From positions 12,124,901-12,188,900 of the forward strand of contig BSYO01000033.1 of NCBI GenBank assembly GCA_033239525.1: DNA of 64,000 nt, in the 5' to 3' direction. The notes beneath the pieces were generated by a model. The model did no database searches. It was not told the DNA's origin and saw only the letters and a program-made list of their open reading frames with translations. The translations under genes were made by a program, and so were the position numbers. Positions 24,701 to 35,899 of the stretch are shown here, in pieces; the stretch's first letter is position 1; each line of letters starts with the position of its first letter. Source of the stretch: Nepenthes gracilis. Its lineage: Eukaryota; Streptophyta; Magnoliopsida; Caryophyllales; Nepenthaceae.

Positions 24701-25600
24701 GATCAAGTTACAAGATTTTATTGTCATCTATTCAAACATTAATGTCACAAACATATAAGCTTATTTATTTTTTATTATTATTAAAATAAAATTCACTTTC
24801 TTCTGTTCAACTTGCCGTCTGTTTAAGCTTCAGAAAAAAGAGGGGTCCACCTTTGTTTTCCTACTCGAGGGCCCCATATTAAGCTTACAAGCTGCCCTGA
24901 GTTTTACCATTTTACCCTCTCAAATGGGATCCTTTTATCAAAGAATGTGAGCTATAGGAATGAAACAACATTGGAATGAAAGAGTATTGGGTGAAGGGCA
25001 CTGGCCAGCTGACCTTTTTGACTAACCATTGATTGGCTGGGATCTTTGGGAAGGTGGAATCTCCGGGTGGTGGTTTCCTTTTTTTCTTGTCCAATATCAT
25101 AAAATCTGATACCATATATATTATAATAGTCAGTTTAATTATAATATATGAGTTTAAATTTTATCTTAATCATAATTAATTAAATTAAAATAATTAAATT
25201 GAAATCTAAAAAAAAATTAGGTCAAAAATTAAAATTAAATTGAGATACATCAAATTAAAAAATATCTAATCGACATCTGATACGCGCTTATACGTATTTT
25301 GGGTAAGGAGGAAAAACTTGTGCCTTCCGCACAAATTCTCATCGAGAGCTCATAACTACGCTAATCTCGAGTTCTTCGATCCATATTTTTCCAACAAAAA
25401 TCTTAGTTTTTCAGAATGAAACGTCAAAATGTCATTTTAACAAATGTTTGAGAAATCCCAACAAAAATTCCATTTAACGCCGGATTCAGATGTTGAGCAA
25501 TACTAGCTCGGGGGGTTACCGTGGGGGCTAAAATTGTCAACCCAAAACTCCATCAAGGAAAATGCAGTTAATTGTTATTATCCAATGAAAAAGTTTTCCG
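21720..25600. other. AT-rich intergenic DNA, no gene seen
   Basis: Long runs of A/T with stops in all frames. A less AT-rich patch at about 23990-24260 with repeated GTGCGCA/GCGCAT words looks like worn transposon sequence, but its borders could not be set. The RNase T2 promoter is at the left edge. The right part (25.3-25.6 kb) becomes less AT-rich before the block at 25.64 kb. Confidence 0.6.
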
Positions 25601-25639
25601 TTGAAGGGACAATTATGCCCTCATCACATGCGAGTCTTG

Positions 25640-25899
25640 GGGAATAGAGGGGGAATGGCGGAATCGATCGGGAGGAACGGGAAGATAAACTTTACAGAGA
25701 GAGAGATCTGGAAATCCCTGGAAGATTGGAACAACAGAAAAGGTCATTGCGAAGGGTTATCAGCAGAGGGAGTTTGAGAAGACGACTAGCTGCCTCATCC
25801 CAACTGATCAAAACGAAGAGGGAAGAGAGGAAATCAACCGTCCAGCCGAAAAGGATAGAGAAAATCAACCGAAGCTAGCAGGAGAACGGGCAAATTTGG
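25640..25899 (+). promoter_or_regulatory. candidate promoter/first non-coding exon, perhaps of MED19
   Basis: A GC-richer, purine-rich block stands out from AT-rich DNA on both sides. It has a CCAATGAAAA box near 25580, GAGAGAGAGATCTGG in the middle, no long ORF, and a possible donor CAAATTTGG|GTACTTC at 25899/25900. It reads like a plant 5' leader. The next plus-strand host coding exon is MED19 exon 1 at 45080, which has a plausible acceptor (TAATCTCAG) just before its leader. Linking the two is inference; a non-coding transcript is an alternative. Confidence 0.35.
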
Positions 25900-26963
25900 G
25901 TACTTCTTCCTCCAATCTCTACTACCGCATTAGAAAATGATTGATTGTCCTTTCAATAATTTTGCTTAGCTAGGAAATTGTGGTTTGGGTTTTTTACGTT
26001 TTCAAAGGAACATTTTTCTCGCTGTATATTATTATTTCTTTTGAAGATCGCGGACATGTCGAAGTCGTTTTCGGCGAGAGTTTGAATGGGAAACCGAGGG
26101 AAAGAGATTTTGATATGTTTATGGACGATTAAAATAAAACCAAACATGCTTTTGTTTGGGTTACGTGTAATAAAATGATGAGGAGTTGCGGTTTTAGGTC
26201 TTAATGATTTCATGGCATCTTAATCGTTTCAAACTTAGGCCAAATTTATCTGCAACTTGGATGAATATATGCCCGGAAACTTTGTTGAAATACAGATTTG
26301 AACAACTTGTGCTAAAGGGGACGTGTTTGGATGGAATGAGGTCCTCCATTTACGAAGCTTGAATTTTGTATATAAACAGCTTTAACTTGCCCCATTCATT
26401 CAGTCGATCGAATTTTCGTTGAAGTTGGCCAAACAGTTGCTCAAGGATGATTAGGTGTCCTGAAACTTTAGCGTTCAATTGTTGACATTTGGATTTGAAC
26501 ACTCGCGTAATGCGAGTGGTTGCTGATAAAGTTGGCTGGAATGTACGTAAGATCAAGTTGAGGTGTTTTATTCGCAAAGCCTAAATTAATTTAGAATTCA
26601 ATGGATTTAAGTTGTCCCCGTTAATCTGTGTGACTAATTCAACTTATGTTGTTGTTATTATGTTCAAATAAATCAAGTTGCTGCTTGAAAATGCATGTTT
26701 GATGCATAGTGCATTGGGTACTTGTATGCTTCTTGTCGTGGTTATCAGTTTCTTTCTCCTTTTGGAATTGAAATAGAAGACTGGAACTTATAAACTACCT
26801 GTGCATTTCTTTGTTTTTGTCTGCAGACCTTTTTCTGGAGAAGAACATATGGAAAAATTTTGAAATTTTAAATTCAGTCTTGTGAACATATTTGGCACTG
26901 TTTGTCAGTTGCTGTATCACATGTTCAGTGCCAATATTCAAAGCGTTGTGGCAATTGAAAAAC

Positions 26964-27458
26964 CAAATGAGTGGCGTTGCGACGCAGGACGGCAGCCGTT
27001 AGATTCAATCCCACAGCTGCCCTTTTTCCTTTTCATTAAAAAAATACCTTCCCAGTTCACTGTCTCTCTCTCATCTCTCTTCCTCTTCTTCTTCTGTCAC
27101 TATCATCGACCATTTCTTTTCCTTTCCCAGCATCTTCCTCTTCCTTGAGCCGACACCATCACTCAGCCGATTCACCCTTTGTCTGCCAAGCGATTCGGTT
27201 TCCTTTCATTTAATTGATGGGCTAATGTTATGGGTTATAATTAGAGAAGCGCAGAAATGATAAGGGTGATTCGAGATTGGAGTTATGGTTGCCGTCGCCA
27301 TTCTGAGCCAGAAGGAGTGTTGCCGTTGTTCGCCGTTAATTGTCGCCGCCGGCGACCGAGAATGGCTTTGGCGATGCTGAGAAATGGAAAGGTTTTTTTT
27401 CTTTTAATGAAAGGGGAAAACGACAGCCATTAATCCAACGGCTGCCGTTCTGAGCCCC
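26964..27458. mobile_element. fold-back DNA element with ~60-bp inverted arms
   Basis: The left arm (about 26986-27049: ACGGCAGCCGTTAGATT, then CAGCTGCC, then CCTTTTCATTAAAA) matches the reverse complement of the right arm (about 27390-27451: ACGGCAGCCGTTGGATT..CCTTTCATTAAAA). TTGAAAAAC at 26955-26963 and TTGAAAAAT at 27459-27467 could be a 9-bp duplication of Mutator length, though the left arm has about 20 extra bases. The middle holds CT-rich leader-like sequence and GC-rich GCCGTCGCC words, as if a gene leader had been captured. Confidence 0.5.
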
Positions 27459-28275
27459 TTGAAAAATTGTTCAAGGAAGGATGTCCCATTCGTTTTTGAA
27501 AACTTCCTTTGTATGTGACATAGCAATCAAACTAAAAGATGAGACTTTTGATCTGTGAATTAGATGATGCCAGAGGAACTGTTTTTCTCTTTGTTTGCTA
27601 CCATACCATGAATAACATATCCAACTTGACATCAATAAGTAATTATTTATATTTATTAGAAGGCCTTAGATTAGATCCTTCACAGTGCTTAAGAACCAAT
27701 TTCATATCCTGGGTTTGTGTTTGTTTTCTTGCTTGGAAATATGTCATGTTACATTTGTTTCGGACTTGATTATCATGACCGTCTTCCTGTTTGAAATCCA
27801 TGGATACATGGCATCCTAAGCTTCTTCATTAGTCATTACTGATTATCTGCCAGAGGCACGGAATTTTCGGATGAAATAGGTGAGTTATATCACATTTAGT
27901 GTTATCCATTAGTCGATCTTTCTCTGAGTGAAAGGTTTTTTTCTGATTCCGAACAGCTTCTAATGCATATGAATATTCAAGCCGATGGTGGGAGATTGTT
28001 ATATTTCACAAATCATGGTGATGGAATGAGAATTTCATACATTGTGGATGAGCTAATTTATACTGGTCGAAAAAGGATGTGCTAATTTCTTCCAGTAGAA
28101 AAGGATGTACAAAGCTTGTTTTTGTCTACATGCATGGATATGCCCAAAAAAGAAGTATCTGATATCCGTGCAAAACTATTTTCTCTGAATATGTATGGAT
28201 CCGAGGATATATCCAAAATGTAATATCAAGGATGTAAATCTAGGATGTATCCAAAATGTAAGTTAACAGTGCTTT

Positions 28276-28506
28276 TGTAACATCCCGGATATTTTTAGAT
28301 TAATTATTTTACAAATCTAAATCGTACGAATTAATAAAGTTAAAATAAATAAATCTATTTAATTGGATAAATAATTATATCGGCTTAATTAACCCAAAAT
28401 TTAGTATTTTAACTTAGAATTTTAGATTTAACTAATTCTTAAAGTGTTAAAACATTCATACCAAGATTAATAAATACAATAATAATGAATAAAATAATAA
28501 TTATTA
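28276..28506 (+). mobile_element. 5' end of an LTR (family X), interrupted
   Basis: Starts TGTAACATCCCGG, a common plant Gypsy LTR start, and carries GGATAAATAATTATAT, which recurs at about 41449 near the start of the right-hand LTR of the same family. The preceding 5 bases are GCTTT; the 5 bases after the right-hand LTR end at 43958 are CCTTT. This suggests both are the outer ends of one insertion. It stops abruptly where another family's LTR begins. Confidence 0.55.
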
Positions 28507-28770
28507 TGGGTACTATTATGTCATGGGCCGAACCAAAGTCAAACCCATTTGCTAACAAAACCCTGCAAAGATCGAAGACTAGAAGGTCATGCGGCAGGTC
28601 CAATCACAATTGACACAGAATGGACTAGTGGAGATAGAGACCAGTCAGGCTCAACAAGCAGCCGTTTGTGGTACAACCAATCATGGTGAATGAACCCTCC
28701 AACTTAGCGGCGACGGCCTAACTAGCGTAGAATGCACTGATGCTGTAGGCGTCTGCCATTGGTGGTCGGA
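28507..28770 (+). mobile_element. fragment of left LTR of a Ty3/Gypsy element (family Y)
   Basis: Matches the start of the right LTR at 40478: CTATTATG(T/C)CATGGGC, CAAAGTCAA, then GACCAGTCAGGCTC-like and CCAATCATG(G/A)TGA blocks, to GCCATTGGTGGT. After 28770 the sequence jumps straight to pol RNase H coding DNA, so most of the LTR, gag, protease and RT have been deleted. Confidence 0.65.
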
Positions 28771-28779
28771 GTTCAATGT

Positions 28780-29220
28780 GAAGTACCCACTACAATCGAC
28801 CATGAAGGGCCATGCCTTTGTGGATTTCATTGTTGAAACAATGACCCTGATTCCAGACACCCTCGACCCTGCCAAAGATGCCAACTAGCCAGGGATTTTG
28901 ACTTGGACCTTGCATGTTGATGGGTCATTGACATGGATCGATAGCGGAGTTGGCGTAGTTTTGAGGACTCCGGACGGGTCGGAGATAAAGTACTCAATGA
29001 CCCTTAGATTCCTATCCATTAACAGCGCCGTTGAGTATGAGGCGCTGCTTGCTAGACTTTGACTAGCAAAGAAATGCTTGGCTAGATCGCTATTTGTCTA
29101 TAGCGACTCTGAGTTGGTCGTCAACTAGATTATAGGAAATTTCAAGGCGTCGATCCCTTTGCTCACGAAGTACCTTGCTAAAGCGAGGGGCTTAACTCAA
29201 GCATTCGACAAACTTAAAGT
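28780..29220 (+). pseudogene. Ty3/Gypsy pol remnant: RNase H domain
   Basis: Reads GHAFVDFIVE, then from 28895 WTLHVDGS, VEYEALLARL and YSDSELVVN. The Asp-Glu-Asp residues of RNase H are in place. In-frame stops occur after LLARL and after LVVN, so it is dead. The coding frame breaks at 29220 after FDKLKV, where another element was inserted, and resumes at 33585. Confidence 0.85.
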
Positions 29221-29779
29221 TGTCACGACTCAGAGCTATGCAGGTCTCAATAACTATTACTCATAAAATCATAATATTTCAAATAATTACAATAATAAAT
29301 ACTGAATTCTGAAAATCCAGGTGTGTCCAATTCAAGATACAGGACTTGACAATCTTACACATACAGAATTTTATCGGACAACCATCCGAATAAAATATAA
29401 ACGACCTGCCCTACGAACAGCTGAAAGGAGAAACTACCAAACAAACCCCGAACCAGGAAATCAGACACGAGTGACTCCATTTGAATCATACAGATAGAAT
29501 ACTCATCGAAACGATGCGGTGTTGATTGTACAACAGATTCAAATCTTCTACTCTGAAGAGAAGAAAATAGAAAATGTGAATCAAAAGGCTCAGCAAGTAT
29601 AATTATAATATGGCATAAAACTATACATATAAATCAGAGAAAGAATTAATAGTGAAGCAGATAATAGATTGTGCTCTAAGACTCTGCCACTTATATCGAA
29701 AATTATAGCACACCCACAGCAGTAGCAAACCAAAATATAATATGTACATCATAATGGCTACGTTTTCAATTTGTAGCTC

Positions 29780-30145
29780 TAGCCCAATACATATTTCATC
29801 GGCTCCATTAGCCTAACTGCATTTTAGGCCTACAGCTCTCGACTATTAGATTTTATCGGCCCCATTAGCTCGGCTATATATTAGGCCTATAGCCCTTGGT
29901 TATTAGATTTTATTGGCTTCATTAGCCTGACTATATTTTATGCCTACAACTCTTACCATCAGATTTCATTAGCTCCATTAGTCTGACTATGTTTTAGGCT
30001 TGCAACTTTCGACCATCAAATTTTATTGGCTCCATTAGCCCAGTTAAGTTTTAGGCTCGCAGTTCTTGGCCATAAGATTTCATTGGCTTGATTAGGCTAG
30101 TTGCGTTTTAGGCCTGCAGTTCTCGGCCATCAGATTTTCAATATC
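29780..30145 (-). repeat. 58-bp tandem repeats inside the 3' LTR
   Basis: About six units built from CATTAGCC..ACT..TTTTAGGC..GC, then TTCTCGGCCATCAGATTTCA. The GGCCATCAGATT-like word recurs near 29839, 29897, 29955, 30013, 30071 and 30129. The same array, with about one more unit, is in the partner LTR. Confidence 0.85.
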
Positions 30146-30289
30146 GACCCACCAAGTTTCGACTCCACCCATTTTCATACAAATATATTGATATAAAATA
30201 TACATATAAAATATAATAAATACTGAAATAAACTAGAGATAGGGCGAGAGGATATTTGCCTCAACTTCATATCAAGCGGATCGGAAGAA

Positions 30290-30790
30290 ATGATACTCCG
30301 AAATATCCGAATCGCATGTTTCTCTCTCCTCTACTTGCATCCTTTCTCTCTCTACCCGCATGGCTTCTCCCTCCTTTGCACGAGCCTCCTTATTGTGCGT
30401 CACCGCCTCACCTGTGCACCGCTGCCACTGTCTCCTTTCTCGGCTGCTGCTGACTCTCCCAACGCACTCTCTCTCCTTGCTGTGCGCCACTGTTGCCTCT
30501 TCTCTCTTAGTGCGCCCCTGCCCCTCTCCTCGTGTGCTTGCCACTGCGGCGTCCTCCTCTTTCCTTCCGTTTCTCTTCTCCCACTCTACTTCATTGTCGC
30601 TGCTTTCCCTCTCTCTCTCTCTTTCCCCTCTGCTTTCCTTTCTTTTTTTCTTTTCCTCCCCTCTTGCTCACCCGATGCCCTCTCTCTCTCTCTATTTTCC
30701 CTTCCCCCAAATCAGTCGTGGGTTTACCGCCAACGGTTTTGGCATCCTCCCCTTTTTTTCTTATTCTTTTTTTTTTAAAATCAGGATATT
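30290..30790. repeat. CT-rich low-complexity part of the LTR
   Basis: A long pyrimidine-rich tract gives several overlapping open frames in both directions (up to 162 codons), all of Leu/Ser/Pro/Phe composition. The partner LTR has the same tract at about 33060-33570. These are composition artefacts of the LTR leader region, not genes. Confidence 0.8.
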
Positions 30791-30849
30791 ATATTCTCTC
30801 ATCTTTATAAAAATTTTGTTCTTGAACAGGTAAGGATATTTCTCCAAGA

Positions 30850-31840
30850 CTTCGCTTCTGCGATCTCGAGCCGCTTCTGTGATCCCGAGCCGCTTCTGTG
30901 ATCTGCGTGGTTCTTCCACAACACTTGATCTTTTTGATTCAAAATCTTCCACAATTGGAGGATCGACTCTGGCATCTCGAGCTATGGCCGCATATGCCCT
31001 CCTGGGAGTCGTTGGCCCCCTCTGTCGACGTCCTCCCCTCGGAGACTGACAATCCTTTGCAAGATGACCCATCTAACCGCATCTAAAGCAAGCCCCACTC
31101 TGACGGAGGCATGATCACCCTGTGTGATTCTTCCCACAAAACTCATAGTTAGACTTCGTAAATTGAGATCTCGGAGGGGAAGCTCTTGATTCCACGAACT
31201 TTTCTTTGTCTCGACTCCCTAGTATCAGACTGGATATCCAACGAGAAACTCTCCATTTTGAGCTATGACCTCGGTGCTCTGACTTCTACTGGAAATGCCT
31301 CTCTCGAACCTACTCATGCTCGATCAACATGTCTAGGCCCAAGATATGACGCTAAGAGTCCTACCATCTCATAGCCTCACCATCCAGTTTATACACAACA
31401 AACCTTACTTTGTCTTCCTCAAGGCAATCAATAACTTTGAATACTCTCTCCAACTTCTTCAACCAAATTTCTACTCTAATAGGATCAGATTCGCCAAAAA
31501 ACTCTGGAATATGCTCGACCTTGAACTTGTCAAAAGATGTCCTTCCCTAGTCCTGCTCAGCCATTTTTGCAAGGTAGTAATGTCCTGATCCTAATGCTGA
31601 GTCAGTCTATCCATCATGTCGCTTATGCATCCCATCATAGCAGCATAATCACCTCCTTGACTCGAGGCCGACCTTCTGATTCGAGTACTTTTTTGTCCTG
31701 CAACTGATCGTCTGTCCCTATTGTCCTCTTGACTTGAAACTGACCTTCTGCCATTAATCTCATCTTCTCGACTTGATAACGATCTCCTTCCCTTAAGATA
31801 TCTATGGTCTACTATAATCCACCTATCATGCAAAAGGCTT
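30850..31840 (-). pseudogene. gag of the nested element, frameshifted
   Basis: Minus-strand fragments in order: an Arg/Ser-rich start with DYAAMMGCISDMMDRLTQH (31833-31591), then FDKFKVEHIPEFFGESDP and WLKKLERVFKVIDCLEEDKV with YKLDGEAMRW (about 31530-31370), then GHLAKDCQSPRGG (near 31070), a zinc-knuckle remnant. Stops and shifts separate the pieces. No protease, RT, RNase H or integrase is present. Confidence 0.8.
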
Positions 31841-32499
31841 CATTAATAACCTTTCCGAACCCTGCCCAAATGCTTCAATTATGACTTTCTCTGATATCAT
31901 TTTTGTCACGATCCAGAGTTACGCAGGTCTCAACAATTATTACTCATAAAATCATAAAATCCCAAATAATTACAATAATAAACACTAAATTCGAAAGATT
32001 AAGGTATGACCAATCCAAAATATAGGACTTGACAATTTCACCCACATAGAACCCTATTGGACAACCGTCTGAATAAAATACAAGTGAGTTGCCATACGAA
32101 TAGCTGTAAGGAAAAACGACCAAACAAACCTCAAACCAGAAATTAGACACAACCGACTCAATCTAAATCGTACAGATGAATACTCACCGAAACGATGCAG
32201 TGTTGCGCCGAACCTTGTCTAACTCTTGCAGCAGATCCAAATCTTCTACTCTGAAGAGGAGAACATAGAAAACGTGAACCGAAGGTTTAGCAAGTATCAT
32301 TATAATATGGCATAAAACTATGGATATAAATCAGAGGAAGAATCAATATCGAAGCAGACAATAGATCGTGCTCTGAGACTCTGCCACTTATATCGAAAAT
32401 CACTGCACACCGATAGCAATAGCAAACCAAAATCCAATCTGTACATTATAATGGCTACATCATTGGCTGGCAGCTCTAAGCCATTATATGTTTTATCGG

Positions 32500-32905
32500 C
32501 TCAATTAGCTCAACTGTATTTTAGGCCTACAACTTTCGGCCATCAGATTTCATCGGCTCTATTAGCCTGGCTACATTTTGGGCTTACCATTCTCGGCCAT
32601 CAGATTTCATCTGCTCAATTAGCTCGGCTGCACTTTAGGCCTACAACTCTCGGCCATTAAATTTTATTGGCTTCATTAGCTCGATTGTATTTTAGATTAT
32701 AGCTCTCGGCCATTAGATTTCATTGGCTCCATTAGCCCGACTACGTTTTAGACCCGTATCTTTCGGCCATCAAATTTCATTGGCTTCATTAGCCCAATTA
32801 AGTTTTATGCTTGCAGTTCTTGGCCATAAGATTTTATTAGTTTCATTAGGCTGGCTGTATTTTAGACTTGCAATTCTTTGTCATTAGATTTTCAATATCG
32901 ACTTA
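32500..32905 (-). repeat. 58-bp tandem repeats inside the 5' LTR
   Basis: Units marked by CTCGGCCATCAGATTTCA at about 32538, 32596, 32654, 32711, 32767, 32825 and 32882. The array matches that of the other LTR but has about one more unit, which explains part of the length difference between the two LTRs. Confidence 0.85.
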
Positions 32906-33584
32906 TCGGGTTTTGGGCCTTACCTATTTTCATACAAACATATTGATATAAAATATATATGCATAACATATCAAATACTGAAATAAATTAGAAATATGGC
33001 GAGAGGATACTTGTCTCGACTTTGTACCAAGGAGATCGGAAGAAAGGATACTCCGAGGTACTCAAATCGCGTATTTTTCTCCCCTCAGCATGCACCCTTT
33101 CTCTGTACCCGCGTGACTTCTCTCTCCTCTGTGCAAGCCTCCTTCCTACGCGTCGCTGCCTCACCCGTGCACCGTTGCTGTCGTTGTCTCTTCTCTCGAT
33201 CGTTGCCGACCTTCTTGATGCACTCTCTCTTTTCGCCATGTGTCACTGCTACCTCTTCTCTCCTCGCCGTTGCCTCTTATCTCCTGGCGTGCCCCTACCT
33301 TTCTCTCCTCGTGCGTGCGCCACCACTGCTGCCTTCCCCTCTTCTCTTCCTTTTCTCTTCTCCCGCTTTGGTTTGCTGCTGCTTTCCCTCTCCCTCTCTC
33401 TCTCTTTCTGCCCCTACTCTCCTTTCTTTTTTATTCTTTTCCTCTCCCTCTTGCTTACCCAATACCCTCTCTCTCTTTATTCCCCCTTTCCGCAAATCAG
33501 TTGTGGGTTTACCACCATTAGTTTTGGCATTCCCTTCTTTTTTTCTTTTTCTTCTTTTTTTTTTTAAAAAGATGTTACAAAAGT

Positions 33585-34963
33585 AGTCTACATCGTGAGA
33601 GAAGAGAACTGAAAGGTGGATCAGCTGATAAAGGCGACAGTAATAGGAAACCTGAAACAGTACGCTAGAGACATAGGAGAAGTCCTAGCCCCCGAATGTG
33701 AAGTACTGCAAGTCGTCGACGATGACAACTAAATGACCCCATACAGAAGGTACCTTACAGATGGTATCCTACCGGAGAATCCAAAAGAGGCCAAGTGCTT
33801 GAAGAAGACAGTAGGGTGATACACCATCATAGATGAAAAGTTGTACCGCCGCAGGTACTCAACCCCTACATGAGGTGTCTCATACCAAAAGAAGCTGATT
33901 ACTCGTTAGGTGAGGTGCAGCTCGACATCTTGGAGCACGCGTTGGAGGCAAGAATCTAGCATTCAAGATCATGCGGTTAGACTTCTATTGACCCTCTATG
34001 AAGCGCGAAACCATGGATTTCGTGAGGAAACGTGAGAATTATTAGATCCATGGAAACATGACTCATCAGTCGCATATGGAGCTACATGCCCTGCGATCAC
34101 CTTAGTCGTTCGTATAATGGGGGTTCGACATACTCGACTCTCTGGCCCATAGCATCGAGGGAGAAAGTTTATCAAAGTAGGTATCAACTACTTCATTAAG
34201 TGGGTTAAAGTGTCCTCGCTGGCATGGATCATTGAATAAAATGCAACAGAATTCGTTTGCCGGAGTATCGTATGCTGGTTTGGGATTTTTGAGGTTATAA
34301 TGATTGACAACGGAATGCAGTTCACTGGCAAGCTGTTCACCAGATATTGTGTGCGTCTGTGAATAAGGTTGGTCCACACTTCTATCGTTTACCCGCAAGC
34401 TAATGGGTAATTGGAAGTGATGAATCGTACGTTGCTGCACGGGTTGAAGATGAAATTAGAGGACGCTTGGGACTTCTAGGTGGATGAGCTGTCATTCGTC
34501 CTATGGTCATATAGTATGACCCCGAGGGAGCCAACTTGGGAGATGCCCTTCAGTCTATACTATGGGATTGCAACGGTTATCTTAGTAGAGGTCGGACTCC
34601 CTGACCTTCGGATTGAATGTTTTGACCCACTCAATAACTCTCAAAGACTCAGAGAGTATCTTGACTTGCTCGAAGAAGCTTGAGACGTAGCACGTCTGCG
34701 AACGGCAGCCTATCAGCAGCGAATCACACGGTACTATAACAAAAAGGTAAAAGTCCGTTAGTTCAAAGTGGAGGACCTAGTCCTTTAGAGTATAGATGCA
34801 ATAGGTAAAATTGTCAGTAGGAACAAGCTCTCTCCAAATTGGGAAGTATCATTTTTAGTCTTGGCCATCATCCGAAGTGGTGCGTACAAGCTATGTACCT
34901 AGGATGGCAAGTTGGTCTTGAGAACTTAGAATGCCTCTCACCTCAAAAGTTATTACCAATAAG
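33585..34963 (+). pseudogene. Ty3/Gypsy pol remnant: integrase
   Basis: Continues the RNase H frame (VYIVREEN, VDQLIKATVIGNL), then MDFVRK, THQSHMELHALRSP, WGFDIL, INYFIKWVKVSSL, IMIDNGMQF, VYPQANG and VMNRTLLHGLKMKLEDAW. The two Asp positions of the catalytic core and the PQANG..NRT block are recognisable. It ends NASHLKSYYQ before a stop, the usual end of this pol type. Many in-frame stops (for example after ANG and in DAWDF*) make it non-functional. Confidence 0.88.
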
Positions 34964-35184
34964 GCTCTGCCATGCCTAGGTGAGGAAGATATTTATCATC
35001 TCAAATGCTTGTAAAATATATCATATTTTAATTAATAAAATAACTACCATTTATTCATTTCTACTTGTCCATATGATTGCTTGCGTGTTCCATTCACAAA
35101 ATCGATTGACCTAGATTGCCTATAAGTCTGGTGAACTTTCGTTCACTCGTAAGTCGACTTACAAACAGTAAAAAGATGTCAATC

Positions 35185-35350
35185 CCTTTACCGTGTGACC
35201 CATATGCAGTCAAATTCTAAACTTTGGTCACGTAACGAAGTGGCCCATATGTGGTCGAATTTTGAGACTGAATCTTGCTACCGAGTGGCCCATACGTGGT
35301 CGAATTTCAAAATTCAGTCCCATTACCGAGCGGTTCATGTGCAGTTGAAC
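35185..35350 (+). repeat. ~45-bp tandem repeats, about 3.5 units
   Basis: Units of the form GTGGCCCATATGTGGTCGAA followed by TTTTGAGACTGAATCTTGCTACCGA recur near 35197, 35240, 35284 and 35330. They lie between the end of pol and the antisense ORF region. Confidence 0.75.
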
Positions 35351-35899
35351 ACCACCGCTTGGGGGACTCACAGACCAAGTATCGGATCATCATCAAGCGA
35401 CCACTAAAAACTTAGGGAGATTCCACAGCATGCGTGTGACAACTCCCCTAGAGGGGACGAGTACTATCAGTTAACCATGGTCAGCGGGTTATGACCAAAT
35501 GCACAATAGTTACGACGTCCTTCAATAGGACTGAGCACTGATGATCATGTACGAACGACAGCCTACGACACCGCTCAAGCCCTGTGGTTGCGGCTATGAA
35601 ACTCAACCAATCCTAGTAAGTCTCACTCACAAACGTGCAACAATGTCTCATCCATGGGAAAGAGCACATCAAAGTGTTGCAACATTGCCACAAGGGAATG
35701 AGCACATTTGGGCTGACTTACCCAAAACAAGCCTAGCGACGATAGCGATAATATTTAGTTGGTAAATTAAGGAAAAAAGAAAAAGGAAAGCGATTGAAGA
35801 AAAGCTTGGTATGCAAGCATGAATATCAGTAACAACGCCCTGAAAGGTCTACTTATTTCATTACAACAATCAAAATGTACCAAGAGAGCCATCCGCCTA

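Larger units (their letters stand above)
29221..33579 (-). mobile_element. nested gag-only LTR retrotransposon, TSD AAAGT
   Basis: Flanked by AAAGT at 29216-29220 and 33580-33584; removing it and one AAAGT restores the host pol frame (..KLKVVYIVREEN). LTRs lie at 29221-30793 and 31904-33579 (1573 and 1676 bp). The element reads on the minus strand: LTRs run from TGTAACATC to CGTGACA, a TGATATCAGAG primer site (one mismatch to initiator-Met type TGGTATCAGAG) follows the 5' LTR near 31888-31898, and a purine-rich AAAGATGAGAGAA precedes the 3' LTR. The 1.1-kb interior holds only gag remnants, so it depended on another element's enzymes. Confidence 0.92.

Noticed and set aside
30290..30833. Open frames of 90-162 codons on both strands
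   Set aside because: They lie in a CT-rich LTR leader, overlap in several frames and have only Leu/Ser/Pro/Phe composition; the partner LTR repeats them.
32996..33586. Frames of up to 196 codons
   Set aside because: Same CT-rich part of the other LTR; low-complexity composition, no domain.
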